A stretch of DNA of 64,000 bases from Rhodoferax fermentans (GTDB lineage: Bacteria > Pseudomonadota > Gammaproteobacteria > Burkholderiales > Burkholderiaceae_C), in contig NZ_MTJN01000002.1 of the NCBI RefSeq assembly GCF_002017865.1, positions 1,860,001 through 1,924,000 on the forward strand, written 5' to 3'. The notes beneath the pieces are model-generated. The model was given only the letters and a program-made list of their open reading frames with translations, had not been told where the DNA came from and did not search any database. The stretch's first letter is position 1. The number at the start of each line of letters is the position of its first letter. Positions 28,032 through 36,779 of this stretch are shown here, one piece after another. The translations under genes and the position numbers were made by a program.

Positions 28032-28424
28032 TTAGTAGCTGCTACGGCCACCGCCGTAACCACCACCACCACCACCGCCGTAACCACCACCACCGCCGCC
28101 GCCAGAGCGACCGCCACCACCGTAGCCGCCACCGCCGCCGCCGAAGCCGCCGCCACCAGAGCGAGGAGCACGGGGTTCCATCGGACGGGCTTCGTTGACC
28201 ACCAGGCCACGACCACCGAATTGTTGGCCGTTCATGGCGTTGATGGCTGTTTGTGCTTCAGCATCGCTACCCATTTCGACGAAACCGAAACCTTTGGAGC
28301 GGCCGGTGTCACGTTCCATCATGACTTTGGCGCTGGTAACGGTACCGTGTTGGGAGAATGCCTGTTGCAGGTCATCGTCACGGAAGGAATAAGGCAGATT
28401 GCCTACGTAAAGTTTGTTGCCCAT
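28032..28424 (-). CDS. Glycine-rich RRM RNA-binding protein
   Basis: A 130-residue protein with one RNA recognition motif (residues 1-80) followed by a Gly/Tyr/Arg-rich tail of about 45 residues. RNP2 is LYVGNL (about 5-10) and RNP1 is KGFGFVEM (about 42-49), with the aromatic RNA-stacking residues kept. Such proteins in betaproteobacteria and cyanobacteria are often cold-induced RNA chaperones. The ATG at 28424 has a strong ribosome site, GGAG, a few bases upstream. The leader is long (about 130 nt from the candidate promoter). The tail DNA is low complexity because of repeated GGN codons. Confidence 0.93.
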   Translation of the reverse strand: MGNKLYVGNLPYSFRDDDLQQAFSQHGTVTSAKVMMERDTGRSKGFGFVEMGSDAEAQTAINAMNGQQFGGRGLVVNEARPMEPRAPRSGGGGFGGGGGGYGGGGRSGGGGGGGYGGGGGGGYGGGRSSY

Positions 28425-28562
28425 GAAAGGACTCCTCAAAATAACTCAAAACGCGATGGAGTCCATGACCGCTGCAACCAAACCCCTGGAGACTTAGAGA
28501 AGACGCGTAACTGGCATTCACCGCAAACCCATACCACTCCATGAAGAAGCAATATGGCGAGG

Positions 28563-28589
28563 ATCATACGTCAAGTTACCGTTTTTCAA
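28563..28589 (-). promoter_or_regulatory. Candidate promoter of the RRM gene
   Basis: On the minus strand TTGAAA (28589-28584) and TATGAT (28568-28563) are separated by 15 bp, a slightly short spacer. It would give a 5' leader of roughly 130 nt, a length seen for cold-regulated RNA-binding protein genes. The 233-bp gap 28425-28657 otherwise holds nothing recognisable. Confidence 0.4.
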
Positions 28590-28657
28590 ACTATTTTTTC
28601 ATCAGTGCTTGAAATGGCCTCAATCTGTCGCCCCGATACCACTTTGTAAGTTACCCA

Positions 28658-29788
28658 TCAGTTGTTTTGAGTGCGACGCTCACGCACAACTGGCACACGC
28701 AAATCATCGAGGTAGTCCTGCGCAATATTGACACCCGAACGCACGCCCAGGTCACCCGCATGCTGGGCCAGCCAATGGTGGGCGTGGCTTTGCCCGAGAT
28801 CGTGCAAGGCATTGATCAGTGGCGCATCGGTCGCCAATTTGGTGGCCGCGCCAAGCTGCTCCAGCACCTCACCACCGTCAATGCGGTGCAGCAAAACGTC
28901 CTTGTAGTGCTCAGGGTTGAGTTTGCCCTCCTTGAGCAGGCGTTTGACAAAATCGATGGCGCGCATTTCGGCCATCAGCGCGGCATTGAAGGTGATTTCG
29001 TTGAGGCGATCCATGATGTCCACCGCGCTGGTGGGCAATTTGTCGCGCCGGATCGGGTTGATCTGCACCAGCAGAATGTCACGGCTGCTGCATTGGTAGA
29101 TCAGGGGGTGAATCGCCGGGTTGCCGACGTAGCCACCGTCCCAGTAGAACTCACCGTCAATCTCCACCGCCTGGAACATCATGGGCAGGCAGGCCGAGGC
29201 CATCACCGCGCTGGCGGTGAGGCGCTCACCAGAAAACACTTCAGCCTTGCCAGTGCTCACCTTGGTGGCCACCACAAAGACTTTGAGATCCTGAAAAGCA
29301 GCCAGTCGCTCAAAGTCAATCTGGCGTTCGACAAAATCCTTCAGCGGATTGATGTCCAGCGGGTTGCTTTGGTAGGGTGACATCGAGCCTGACCAGGCAC
29401 GTGCCATCGCATCCGCCCATTGCCCGGTGGGTGAGCTGTCCAGGCCGGTCAAACCGAACATCAGGTCAAACGGCGCGCGCTGCGCCTGGCTGAGAGCCCC
29501 CATGGCCACAATGCCGCTCCAGAAATTGGCCAGTGACTCGCGCGCGGCTTCACGCGCGGTGACGCTGGAGCGCCCCTGGGCCTGCGCCAGACCGTGCGCC
29601 AAGGCCACCGCGTTCATGGCCCCTGCACTGGTGCCGCTGATGCCTTCGATGTCGATGCGCGGGTCTTGCAACAGCACATCCAGCACGCCCCAGGTGAAGG
29701 CGCCGTGCGAGCCGCCGCCTTGCAGACCCAGGTTGATGCGGTGGGTGTGTGCCCCAACCGCGGGCTGGTGATCAGGATGTTTGTACAT
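28658..29788 (-). CDS. Patatin-like phospholipase
   Basis: Patatin-family serine acyl hydrolase of 376 residues. It has the oxyanion-hole motif GLQGGGSHGAF (about 21-31), the nucleophile elbow GTSAG (Ser about 55), and the catalytic Asp in DGG (about 217). No signal peptide or beta-barrel domain is present, so it is probably cytoplasmic, unlike two-domain PlpD-type secreted enzymes. It stands alone; a 213-bp gap separates it from the divergent binding-protein gene at 30002 and holds no gene that I can see. Confidence 0.92.
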   Translation of the reverse strand: MYKHPDHQPAVGAHTHRINLGLQGGGSHGAFTWGVLDVLLQDPRIDIEGISGTSAGAMNAVALAHGLAQAQGRSSVTAREAARESLANFWSGIVAMGALSQAQRAPFDLMFGLTGLDSSPTGQWADAMARAWSGSMSPYQSNPLDINPLKDFVERQIDFERLAAFQDLKVFVVATKVSTGKAEVFSGERLTASAVMASACLPMMFQAVEIDGEFYWDGGYVGNPAIHPLIYQCSSRDILLVQINPIRRDKLPTSAVDIMDRLNEITFNAALMAEMRAIDFVKRLLKEGKLNPEHYKDVLLHRIDGGEVLEQLGAATKLATDAPLINALHDLGQSHAHHWLAQHAGDLGVRSGVNIAQDYLDDLRVPVVRERRTQNN

Positions 29789-30001
29789 GGCTTGAGCTTA
29801 GCAGACCCTCTGTCAGACACGTCGCACAGACCATCAAAGGCACGTCAAGACGCTATTGAATACAAAGCATCACATCCTTTATTTACATGGACTTCAAGGG
29901 CATTGACCACATAACCACGCGCCAGCGCTTTCGCATTCCGGGTGGCGGTGCTAAAGTTGTAACAAACAGACGAGATTGACAAAACCGGCAGGTGGGGACA
30001 C

Positions 30002-30919
30002 ATGAAGTACTTGCAGCAACTGGTCAAAGGGGGCGCAGCACTGGTGGCAGTTTTGCTGAGTGCCTGCCAGCCTGCCTCAGGAGATCTGCCCCTGCGCTAC
30101 AGCCAATCGTTGTCCCCGTCGGAGCTGCCCGTCTATCGGCTGGCGGTGTATCCGCTCTACAACCCCCGCTTGCTGGCTGCTGCCTACCAGCCACTGGTGG
30201 ATCACCTCAACACCCAGTTGCCCGCAGCCCGGTTGGAGCTGGAGGCGTCACGCGACTACCCCAGCTTCGAAAACAAGTACACCCTGCGTGAACCGGCCTT
30301 TCTGCTGCCCAATCCCTGGCAGACCTTGCAGGCCATGGCACACGGTTACCGGGTGATTGCCATGGCAGGTGATCCCAAAGACTTCCGGGGTCTGGTGGTG
30401 GTGCGCCGCGACAGCGGCATCAAGGTGCCGAGCGACCTGAAGGGCAAGGCCGTGAGTTACCCCGCACCCACGGCGCTGGCGGCATGTGTCATGCCGCAGT
30501 ACTTCCTGCACACCCAAGGCATTGACGTCCAGCATGACCTGCAGAACCTGTTTGTTGGCTCACAAGAGTCCGCCATCATGAACGTTTACCTCGGTCAGAC
30601 AGCGGCGGGTGCCACCTCGCCACCGCCTTGGCGACTGTTCCAGCGCGACCATCCCCAAGAGGCAGGCCAGCTTCAGGTGATGTGGGAAACCGAGCCGCTG
30701 GCCAACAACTCGGTGATGGTGCGAGACGACGTGCCCGAGCAGGTCTGGCAGCCTGTGCTGGCAAACCTGCTGGCACTGTCGCACACCACGGCAGGGCAAG
30801 CCGTGTTGGCCGGTATGTCTATTGACCGCTTCCGCACAGCGGACCAGCACAGTTATGAGGTGGTGGCCCGTTATGTCAGAGACTTCGAACTGGCCGTGCG
30901 GCCCATAGAGAGCCGCTGA
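30002..30919 (+). CDS. PhnD-like periplasmic substrate-binding lipoprotein
   Basis: The 305-residue protein carries a lipoprotein signal (VLLSACQP, Cys about 21) and a PhnD/phosphonate-binding-like fold: LAVYPLYNP near 45, a central ALAACVMPQYFL region and a Ser-Ala-Ile segment (SQESAIMNVYLGQTAAG) in the usual ligand-binding position. No ABC permease or ATPase gene is nearby. Its TGA overlaps the ATG of the following diguanylate cyclase by one base (TGATG), which implies that it works as the ligand sensor for that enzyme rather than as a transporter part. The ligand is unknown (phosphate/phosphonate-type oxyanion is the family default). Confidence 0.85.
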   Translation: MKYLQQLVKGGAALVAVLLSACQPASGDLPLRYSQSLSPSELPVYRLAVYPLYNPRLLAAAYQPLVDHLNTQLPAARLELEASRDYPSFENKYTLREPAFLLPNPWQTLQAMAHGYRVIAMAGDPKDFRGLVVVRRDSGIKVPSDLKGKAVSYPAPTALAACVMPQYFLHTQGIDVQHDLQNLFVGSQESAIMNVYLGQTAAGATSPPPWRLFQRDHPQEAGQLQVMWETEPLANNSVMVRDDVPEQVWQPVLANLLALSHTTAGQAVLAGMSIDRFRTADQHSYEVVARYVRDFELAVRPIESR

Positions 30920-33453
30920 TGCAAGACCCCCTGCACCGCCTGCTGCTGGGCAGTCTGCGCCGCCAACTGGTGACGGGCACGGTGCTCAGTGTTGCCCTGA
31001 TGCTGTCTGCCTTGGTCTGGGATCTGACACGCCGCCAGCAAGAAACGCTGCTTGCCGAACAGGCTAACCAGGCCATGGGCATGGCCAATAGCACAGCCAT
31101 GGCGGGAAAGCTCTGGCTGGCGTCCCGCGATGTCGGCGGGCTACAGGACCTGGTGCAGAGCTTGTCCAACGCCCCGGAGCTGCGTTACGCCATGGTGCTT
31201 GACCGCCGTGGCCAGGTGCTGGCCCACACCGAACCAGGGCGACGCGGCCACTACCTGACAGACCTGCCATCCAGCCCTCAGCTCCAGGTGCAACGTTTTG
31301 AAAACCATCTGGTGGATGTGTTCAGCCCGGTGATGCTCAACAACCGCCCCATCGGCTGGGTGCGGGTGGGTCTAGCGGGCGAGGCCTTGCAAGAGCGCCT
31401 GTCACAACTCACACGGACGGGGGTGTTCCATGTGCTGCTGGGTACCCTGATGGCTGCGGTGTTTTCAGTGTTGGCCAGCGCACTGCTCATGCGTCGCGGG
31501 GCGCCCGCCAGCGGACTTGCCCATGGGGCACAGCCGGGCCACACCGCGCAGCACGACCAGGACAACAGCGGGGCGTTTGAACGCGTGATGCTGGACTCGG
31601 TGGCGGCCGGGGTGGCGGTGATTGATCACCAAGGCACCATCCTGTCAGTGAACGAACAATGGCGGCGTTTTGCCCTGGGCAACAGCCCTCAGCCCGGCCA
31701 AGCGGCGCCACACACCGACGTCGGCACCAACTACCTGCAAGCCCGTGGCATCGCACAGACCAGTGCCAATCCGTCTTTGGCACTGGTACGCGAGGGTGTT
31801 GAGTCGGTACTGGCAGGTCGATCAACCCAGTTCTGTCTGGACTACCCCGCCGCGTCACCCGACCAGCAGCGCTGGTTCAGCATGGTCGTGCGGCCGGTGC
31901 ACTTGCCCACCCACAGCGGCGCGGTGATCACCTATACCGACATCAGCACCATCAAGCTGACCGAACGCCTGGAGCAGTTTCGCGGCCATATCCTGGAGCT
32001 GATGACGGGGGATGCCAGCCTGGCAGATCTGTTGCACGCGATGGTGCTAGGGGTGGAGCAGCTGCACCCGGCCATGCTGTGCAGCATTGTTCTGCTCGAT
32101 GACCAGGGGGTGCATCTGGCGCGCTCCATCGCACCGAGCCTGCCTGATTTTTACAACCAGGCGCTGGTTGGCCTGGCCATTGGTGTTGGCCAGGGCTCGT
32201 GTGGCACCGCCGCCGCCACCGCTGAACGTGTCATCGTGGAAGACATCGCCACCCATCCCTACTGGGCCAACTACAAGGCACTGGCTTTGCAAGCGGGGCT
32301 GCGCGCCTGCTGGTCGCAGCCAGTGCTGTCCTCCAGCGGGCGGGTGCTGGGGACTTTCGCCATCTACCACCGCCAGGTCCATTCACCCGCGCCCCATGAC
32401 ATTGCCCTGATCGAGCAGTCTGCCCGCTTGGTCAGTATCGCCCTGGACCAAAAAGCCACCCAGGACGCTTTGCGGGCCAGCGAAGACATGTTCCGCACCT
32501 TGTTCGAGACCTTGCCCACCGGCGTCCTCTATGAGAATCTCGACGGTGTCATCACCTCGGCCAACCCGGCGGCGCAGCGCCTGCTGGGCCTGACCTTGGA
32601 CCAGCTGCAAGGCACCGCCTCCACCGACCCACGCTGGCATGCCATCCACGAAGACGGCAGTGATTTCCCCGGTGATCAGCACCCCATTTCGAGGGCGCTC
32701 AGGACCGGCCAACCGGTGCGCAACGTGATCATGGGCATTGCCGTGCCTGAACGCGATTACGTCTGGCTGCTGGTCAGTGCCATGCCCTTGTTCAAAGACG
32801 GCAAGCTGGCGCAGGCCTATGTGGTGTTTGAGGACGTGACCGACCGCCATGAGATGGAGCAGCATGTCAGACACATGGCGTTTTATGACGCACTGACACA
32901 GCTGCCCAATCGGCGACTGCTCACCGACCGGCTCACCCAGGCCATCACCGCCAGCCGGCGCAGCGGTTGTTATGGCGCCATGATGTACATCGACCTGGAC
33001 AACTTCAAACCGCTCAATGACCGGCATGGCCACGAGTTGGGTGACCTGTTGTTGAACGAGCTGGCTCGCCGCCTCAAAGCCTGCGTGCGTGAGGTCGACA
33101 CGGTGGCGCGTATCGGTGGTGATGAATTTGTGGTCATGCTGACGGATTTGGCGCCTGATCCCGCCGCATCCTGCGCACAGGCCCAGCTTGTTGCGGCCAA
33201 GATACTGGCGAGCCTGTCCGAGCCCTATGTGCTGACCTTCTGCGACACCGGCGACCAGACCCGCGATGTGGGACACCGCTGCACCGCCAGCATTGGCGTG
33301 ACCCTGTTCTCGCACCGCGACACCAGCCAGGAGCAGATCTTGCAACGGGCAGATACCGCGATGTACCAGGCCAAGGGCGAAGGTCGCAATCGGGTGCGTT
33401 TCTTTGAAGGGGTTGGAGGTCTGCCGCTGGGTGATGCGACTAAGCCAGCCTGA
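30919..33453 (+). CDS. Membrane diguanylate cyclase with PAS and GAF domains
   Basis: An 844-residue signalling protein predicted to make c-di-GMP. Two membrane helices (about 13-31 and 171-192) bracket a ~140-residue periplasmic region, then come PAS (about 215-340), GAF (about 365-515), PAS (about 520-650) and GGDEF (about 655-835). The active site is intact as GGDEF (about 733) and an RxxD inhibitory site (REVD) sits five residues upstream, so product feedback is likely. It is translationally coupled to the PhnD-like lipoprotein, which probably contacts the periplasmic region. The 3' end overlaps the convergent degP-like gene by 14 bp. Confidence 0.9.
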   Translation: MQDPLHRLLLGSLRRQLVTGTVLSVALMLSALVWDLTRRQQETLLAEQANQAMGMANSTAMAGKLWLASRDVGGLQDLVQSLSNAPELRYAMVLDRRGQVLAHTEPGRRGHYLTDLPSSPQLQVQRFENHLVDVFSPVMLNNRPIGWVRVGLAGEALQERLSQLTRTGVFHVLLGTLMAAVFSVLASALLMRRGAPASGLAHGAQPGHTAQHDQDNSGAFERVMLDSVAAGVAVIDHQGTILSVNEQWRRFALGNSPQPGQAAPHTDVGTNYLQARGIAQTSANPSLALVREGVESVLAGRSTQFCLDYPAASPDQQRWFSMVVRPVHLPTHSGAVITYTDISTIKLTERLEQFRGHILELMTGDASLADLLHAMVLGVEQLHPAMLCSIVLLDDQGVHLARSIAPSLPDFYNQALVGLAIGVGQGSCGTAAATAERVIVEDIATHPYWANYKALALQAGLRACWSQPVLSSSGRVLGTFAIYHRQVHSPAPHDIALIEQSARLVSIALDQKATQDALRASEDMFRTLFETLPTGVLYENLDGVITSANPAAQRLLGLTLDQLQGTASTDPRWHAIHEDGSDFPGDQHPISRALRTGQPVRNVIMGIAVPERDYVWLLVSAMPLFKDGKLAQAYVVFEDVTDRHEMEQHVRHMAFYDALTQLPNRRLLTDRLTQAITASRRSGCYGAMMYIDLDNFKPLNDRHGHELGDLLLNELARRLKACVREVDTVARIGGDEFVVMLTDLAPDPAASCAQAQLVAAKILASLSEPYVLTFCDTGDQTRDVGHRCTASIGVTLFSHRDTSQEQILQRADTAMYQAKGEGRNRVRFFEGVGGLPLGDATKPA

Positions 33454-34885
33454 GTGCCAGGTAGATCTTGACACCATCGCGCAGCACCAGCAGGGCCACC
33501 GACTTGCCAGCCTGTTGTGTCGCCGCGTCGACCTGGGCCAAGGTGCTCACGGTCTGGCCGTTGATCGCCAGCAGCAGATCACCGGGTTGAACACCTGCCC
33601 GGTCGGCCGCAGCAGCCACCCCCTCAATCAACAAACCCGTGTCGCTGCTGGGTCCGGGTTTGTCAGCCACTTTCGGCTGACGCAACAGCAGACCGAGCCG
33701 GTCCACCGGTCTCGGTGCGACGGTGGCGCTGGCTACCGACTGGGTCACCGGCACGGTCGCATCACCCAGCTGGACCTGCACCGTGCGCGTGGCGCCCTTG
33801 CGCCACACATCCAGTTCCATGCGTTCCCCGGGCTGCGCCAAACTCACGCTGGCAGAAAGGTCGCCTGAAAACTCGATCACTTTGCCGTTGACCGCCAGCA
33901 CCACATCGCTGTCCTGCAGACCCGCCCGTTCAGCCGCGCTGCCTTTTTCCACATTGAGCACCAGCGCCCCGGCCGGTTTGCCCAGTTTGAAAGCTTCCGC
34001 CAGTGTTTGGTTGACATCCTGCACCTCCACCCCCAGCTTGGCGTGACGTACCTTGCCGGTGCTCAGGATCTGCTGTTGGATACGCTGCGCCACCGCCATC
34101 GGAATGGCAAAGGACAAGCCCTGATACCCCCCGGTTTTGGTAAAGATCTGCGAGTTGATGCCAATGACTTCGCCCCGCATATTGATCAGCGGCCCACCCG
34201 AATTGCCCGGGTTGACGGCCGCATCGGTTTGGATGAACGAGACCGAACCGTCCCCCGGCAAGGAGCGCCGGGTGGCGCTGATGACCCCCGCCGTGACCGT
34301 GCTCTCAAAACCGAAGGGGGAGCCGATGGCCAGCACCCATTCACCGACCTGCGGCGGGGTCGACGAGGTGGTGGGGGCAACCTTCAAATCACGGGCTTCG
34401 ATTTTCAGCACCGCGATGTCGGTGCGCTTGTCCGTGCCCAGAACCTTGGCCATGAACTCTCTGCGGTCCGTCAGTTTGACCACCACCTCTTCCGCATCAC
34501 TCACCACATGGGCGTTGGTCAGGATCACACCATCCGCGCTGACGATGAAACCGGAACCCTCTCCACGCACAGGAATGTTCAACTGCGACGGCAAACCACC
34601 AAAACGTTTCTGAAACCCGCGCAGGAAGTCACTCACCGCGTCATCCTCCTGGGTACTTTCCGCCTCATTGCCTGGGTCCTTTGCGGCGGCGCCCGCTGTC
34701 GACACCTTGCGGGTTCCGCGCACACTGATGTTCACCACGGTCGGCGAAAACTGCGCCACGATGCTGGTCATGTCGGGCAGCGCCGTGGTCCGTGGCCCAG
34801 CCTGGGCAGCGGCGGGCAGGCTCTGGGCGTAGCTGGCCTGGATGGCCCCCAAACCAGTCAAACACGCCAACATGAGGCGCAGCAT
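33440..34885 (-). CDS. degP: DegP/HtrA-family periplasmic serine protease
   Basis: The 481-residue protein has a signal peptide (LACLTGLGAIQASYAQ), a trypsin-like protease domain with the complete triad (His in TNAHVV, Asp in KRTDIAVLKI, Ser in GNSGGPL) and two PDZ domains (about 275-365 and 385-480), as in DegP/DegQ/MucD. It degrades or refolds damaged envelope proteins. Between signal and protease domain is an acidic stretch (about 75-90). The ATG at 34885, preceded by GAGGG, was chosen since it gives a clean signal peptide; longer frames upstream are possible. It converges with the diguanylate cyclase gene. Confidence 0.9.
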   Translation of the reverse strand: MLRLMLACLTGLGAIQASYAQSLPAAAQAGPRTTALPDMTSIVAQFSPTVVNISVRGTRKVSTAGAAAKDPGNEAESTQEDDAVSDFLRGFQKRFGGLPSQLNIPVRGEGSGFIVSADGVILTNAHVVSDAEEVVVKLTDRREFMAKVLGTDKRTDIAVLKIEARDLKVAPTTSSTPPQVGEWVLAIGSPFGFESTVTAGVISATRRSLPGDGSVSFIQTDAAVNPGNSGGPLINMRGEVIGINSQIFTKTGGYQGLSFAIPMAVAQRIQQQILSTGKVRHAKLGVEVQDVNQTLAEAFKLGKPAGALVLNVEKGSAAERAGLQDSDVVLAVNGKVIEFSGDLSASVSLAQPGERMELDVWRKGATRTVQVQLGDATVPVTQSVASATVAPRPVDRLGLLLRQPKVADKPGPSSDTGLLIEGVAAAADRAGVQPGDLLLAINGQTVSTLAQVDAATQQAGKSVALLVLRDGVKIYLALRLA

Positions 34886-35139
34886 CACCCTCGATGGGTG
34901 CAGTGGGAAACAACGCAAGACATTCAAAATAGATCCATTCACAGTGAAGGAGAGACAGGACGGGGCACCGAGACACGCCGCATCCAAAGTCCGCGATGAT
35001 CGCCCATGCCCCACCCTGTGTCATGTCGCGGTGGTGAAGTCAACGTAAAGTTGGCACGTGTTGACAGGGCCATCCCTGCGCAACAGCCACCTGCAACAGG
35101 TCCAAAGGATACCCAGGATGGGTGCCAGCACGATACCCC

Positions 35140-35145
35140 TACAAT
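35140..35145 (+). promoter_or_regulatory. Candidate -10 box for the riboswitch transcript
   Basis: TACAAT at 35140-35145 sits about 8 bp before the first conserved bases of the yybP-ykoY aptamer. No convincing -35 hexamer is seen 16-18 bp upstream, so only the -10 is proposed. Confidence 0.35.
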
Positions 35146-35151
35146 GCGCGC

Positions 35152-35276
35152 TGTCATTGGGGAGTAGCCGCCCTTCTTCACTGAGAGGGGCTTGCGTCAA
35201 CAGACTTGTCTGGCCAGCAACGGCCAACATGGCGCAAGCAGAGTCCTGCAACAGGATTTTGGCGAGACCTTTGGCT
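35152..35276 (+). promoter_or_regulatory. yybP-ykoY manganese riboswitch
   Basis: The leader of the GDT1-family gene carries the conserved core blocks of the yybP-ykoY family in the right order: GGGGAGTAGC (35159-35168), CGTCAACA (35195-35202) and GGCGAGACCTTT (35261-35272), with the GCTTGCG/CGCAAGC helix between them. The family senses Mn2+ and turns on manganese exporters. A downstream hairpin (CTGCGCG 35275-35281 with CGCGCAG 35305-35311) followed by a U-rich stretch and a GGCCGG/CCGGCC pairing next to the GGAGA ribosome site are candidate expression-platform elements. Confidence 0.9.
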
Positions 35277-35344
35277 GCGCGCCTCCGTTTTTGGCCGGGG
35301 ATGCCGCGCAGTCATTGGTTTTGTTTGTCCGGCCGGAGACCCTC

Positions 35345-35902
35345 ATGGAAGCTTTTCTTGTATCCACCGGCATCGTCGCCCTTGCCGAGATGGGTGACAA
35401 AACCCAACTGTTGGCCCTCATTCTGGCGGCGCGTTTTCGCCAGCCCTGGCCGATTGTTCTGGGCATTTTTGTCGCTACCCTGTTCAACCACGCCCTGGCC
35501 GGAGCTGCCGGAGCCTGGGTGACCACCGTGCTCGGGCCGGACATGCTGCGCTGGGTGCTGGGTGGCTCGTTCATCGCGATGGCCGTCTGGATGCTGATCC
35601 CCGACAAGATCGATGACAGTGACACCCCCGCCAAACCACGTTTTGGGGTGTTTGGCACCACGGTGGTGGCGTTTTTTCTGGCCGAGATGGGTGACAAGAC
35701 CCAGATCGCCACGGTGATGCTGGCCGCGCAATACCAGGCCTACTACTGGGTGATTGCTGGCACCACGGTGGGCATGATGCTGGCCAATGCGCCGGTGGTC
35801 TGGCTCGGTGAACGCATGACACGCCTGGTGCCATTACGTGTGGTGCATGTGGTCTCAGCGCTGATTTTTGCGGGCTTGGGCCTGTGGGCGCTGCTGGGGT
35901 GA
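35345..35902 (+). CDS. GDT1/TMEM165 family (UPF0016) manganese exporter
   Basis: A 185-residue, about six-helix membrane protein with the duplicated family signature EMGDKTQ, once at about residues 15-21 and again at about 113-119. Members transport Mn2+ or Ca2+ out of the cytoplasm (MneA in Vibrio). The ATG at 35345 is preceded by GGAGA. The manganese riboswitch in its leader supports a role in Mn2+ export. A dispersed repeat copy lies 31 bp after its stop and separates it from the convergent hyi gene. Confidence 0.93.
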   Translation: MEAFLVSTGIVALAEMGDKTQLLALILAARFRQPWPIVLGIFVATLFNHALAGAAGAWVTTVLGPDMLRWVLGGSFIAMAVWMLIPDKIDDSDTPAKPRFGVFGTTVVAFFLAEMGDKTQIATVMLAAQYQAYYWVIAGTTVGMMLANAPVVWLGERMTRLVPLRVVHVVSALIFAGLGLWALLG

Positions 35903-35933
35903 TGTTGGTGCGCTGAAACGTCACTTATACGTC

Positions 35934-35988
35934 AAAAGTGCCTCTAGCCCTTATGAAACAAGGGCAAACAGCTATCAAATCAGAATCA
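35934..35988 (-). repeat. Dispersed AGCT/AAGGGC element at the hyi stop
   Basis: On the minus strand: ATTTGATAGCTGTTTGCCCTT, then AAGGGCTAGAGGCAC. GCCCTT (35947-35952) pairs with AAGGGC (35960-35965) around a 7-base loop. The AGCT end overlaps the hyi stop codon (35986-35988), and the AGAGGC end faces the GDT1 gene. A clear copy. Confidence 0.78.
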
Positions 35989-36762
35989 CCTGGGGTTTTG
36001 CAACCAGCCCAGTCCGGCTTCGGTCTGGGCCAGCGGGTGGTACTCACAGCCGATCCAGCCGCTGTAGCCAATGTGGTCAAGGTGCTTGAACAGGTAGGCG
36101 AAATTGATCTCGCCGGTGCCGGGTTCGTGGCGGCCCGGGTTGTCGGCCAGTTGCATGTGGCCAATACGCGCCAGGTGCCGTTGTAGTGTGGCCGCCAGCT
36201 CACCTTCCATGCGTTGGGCATGGTAGATGTCGTACTGGACAAAGGCATTGTCAGCGCCCAGCTCATCCAGAATCGCCACGGCTTGGGCCGTGTGGTTCAC
36301 CACAAAGCCCGGCATGTCAAAGTGATTGATCGGCTCCAGCAGCATCTTGAGCCCAGCCGCTTTGAACTCGCCCGCGCAGTAACGCAGGTTCTCCACCAGG
36401 GTCTGATGGACCAGCGCTTCATTCACACCTGCGGGCGCTTTGCCAGCCAGGCAGTTGAGTTGTGACACACCCAGGACCTGGGCGTAACAGATGCCGGTGG
36501 CCACACTGGCGCGAAACGCCTCATGGCGGCCCGGGTGGCAGGCCAGGCCCCGGTCACCCGCGTCCCAGTCACCCGCAGGCAGGTTGTGCAACACCAGCTG
36601 CAGGCCACACGCGTCGAGTCGCGCCTTGATCTCGGCGGCAGGCCAGGCATAGGGAAACAAAAACTCCACCGCGGTGAACCCGGCACGCGCCGCCCGCTCG
36701 AAGCGATCCAGAAACGGCACCTCGGTGAACAGGAACGTCAGGTTGGCAGCAAATCGGGGCAT
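35986..36762 (-). CDS. hyi: Hydroxypyruvate isomerase family protein
   Basis: AP-endonuclease-2-like TIM barrel of 258 residues, in the Hyi/OtnI family that interconverts hydroxypyruvate and tartronate semialdehyde (or 2-oxo-tetronate isomers). Family features seen: FLFTEVPFLDRF, YAWPAAEI, metal ligands in LLEPINHFDMPGF (Glu about 141), QYDIYHAQ, HMQLAD and GCEYHPL near the end. It lies just upstream of the GGDEF-EAL gene's 3' end (18 bp). No glyoxylate-pathway partner genes are adjacent. Confidence 0.9.
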   Translation of the reverse strand: MPRFAANLTFLFTEVPFLDRFERAARAGFTAVEFLFPYAWPAAEIKARLDACGLQLVLHNLPAGDWDAGDRGLACHPGRHEAFRASVATGICYAQVLGVSQLNCLAGKAPAGVNEALVHQTLVENLRYCAGEFKAAGLKMLLEPINHFDMPGFVVNHTAQAVAILDELGADNAFVQYDIYHAQRMEGELAATLQRHLARIGHMQLADNPGRHEPGTGEINFAYLFKHLDHIGYSGWIGCEYHPLAQTEAGLGWLQNPR

Positions 36763-36779
36763 GGTGCGTCTGAAGGTGG

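Noticed and set aside
28040..28160. Tandem-repeat or CRISPR-like DNA
   Set aside because: The repeats are GGN codons of the Gly-rich tail of the RRM protein; spacers and repeats of constant length are absent.
28425..30001. tRNA or small RNA genes in the gaps around the patatin gene
   Set aside because: No cloverleaf or TTCRANYC-type box, and no clear promoter-terminator pair was found.
35061..35066. TTGACA as -35 of the riboswitch promoter
   Set aside because: It lies about 74 bp before the TACAAT box and has no -10 at normal spacing.
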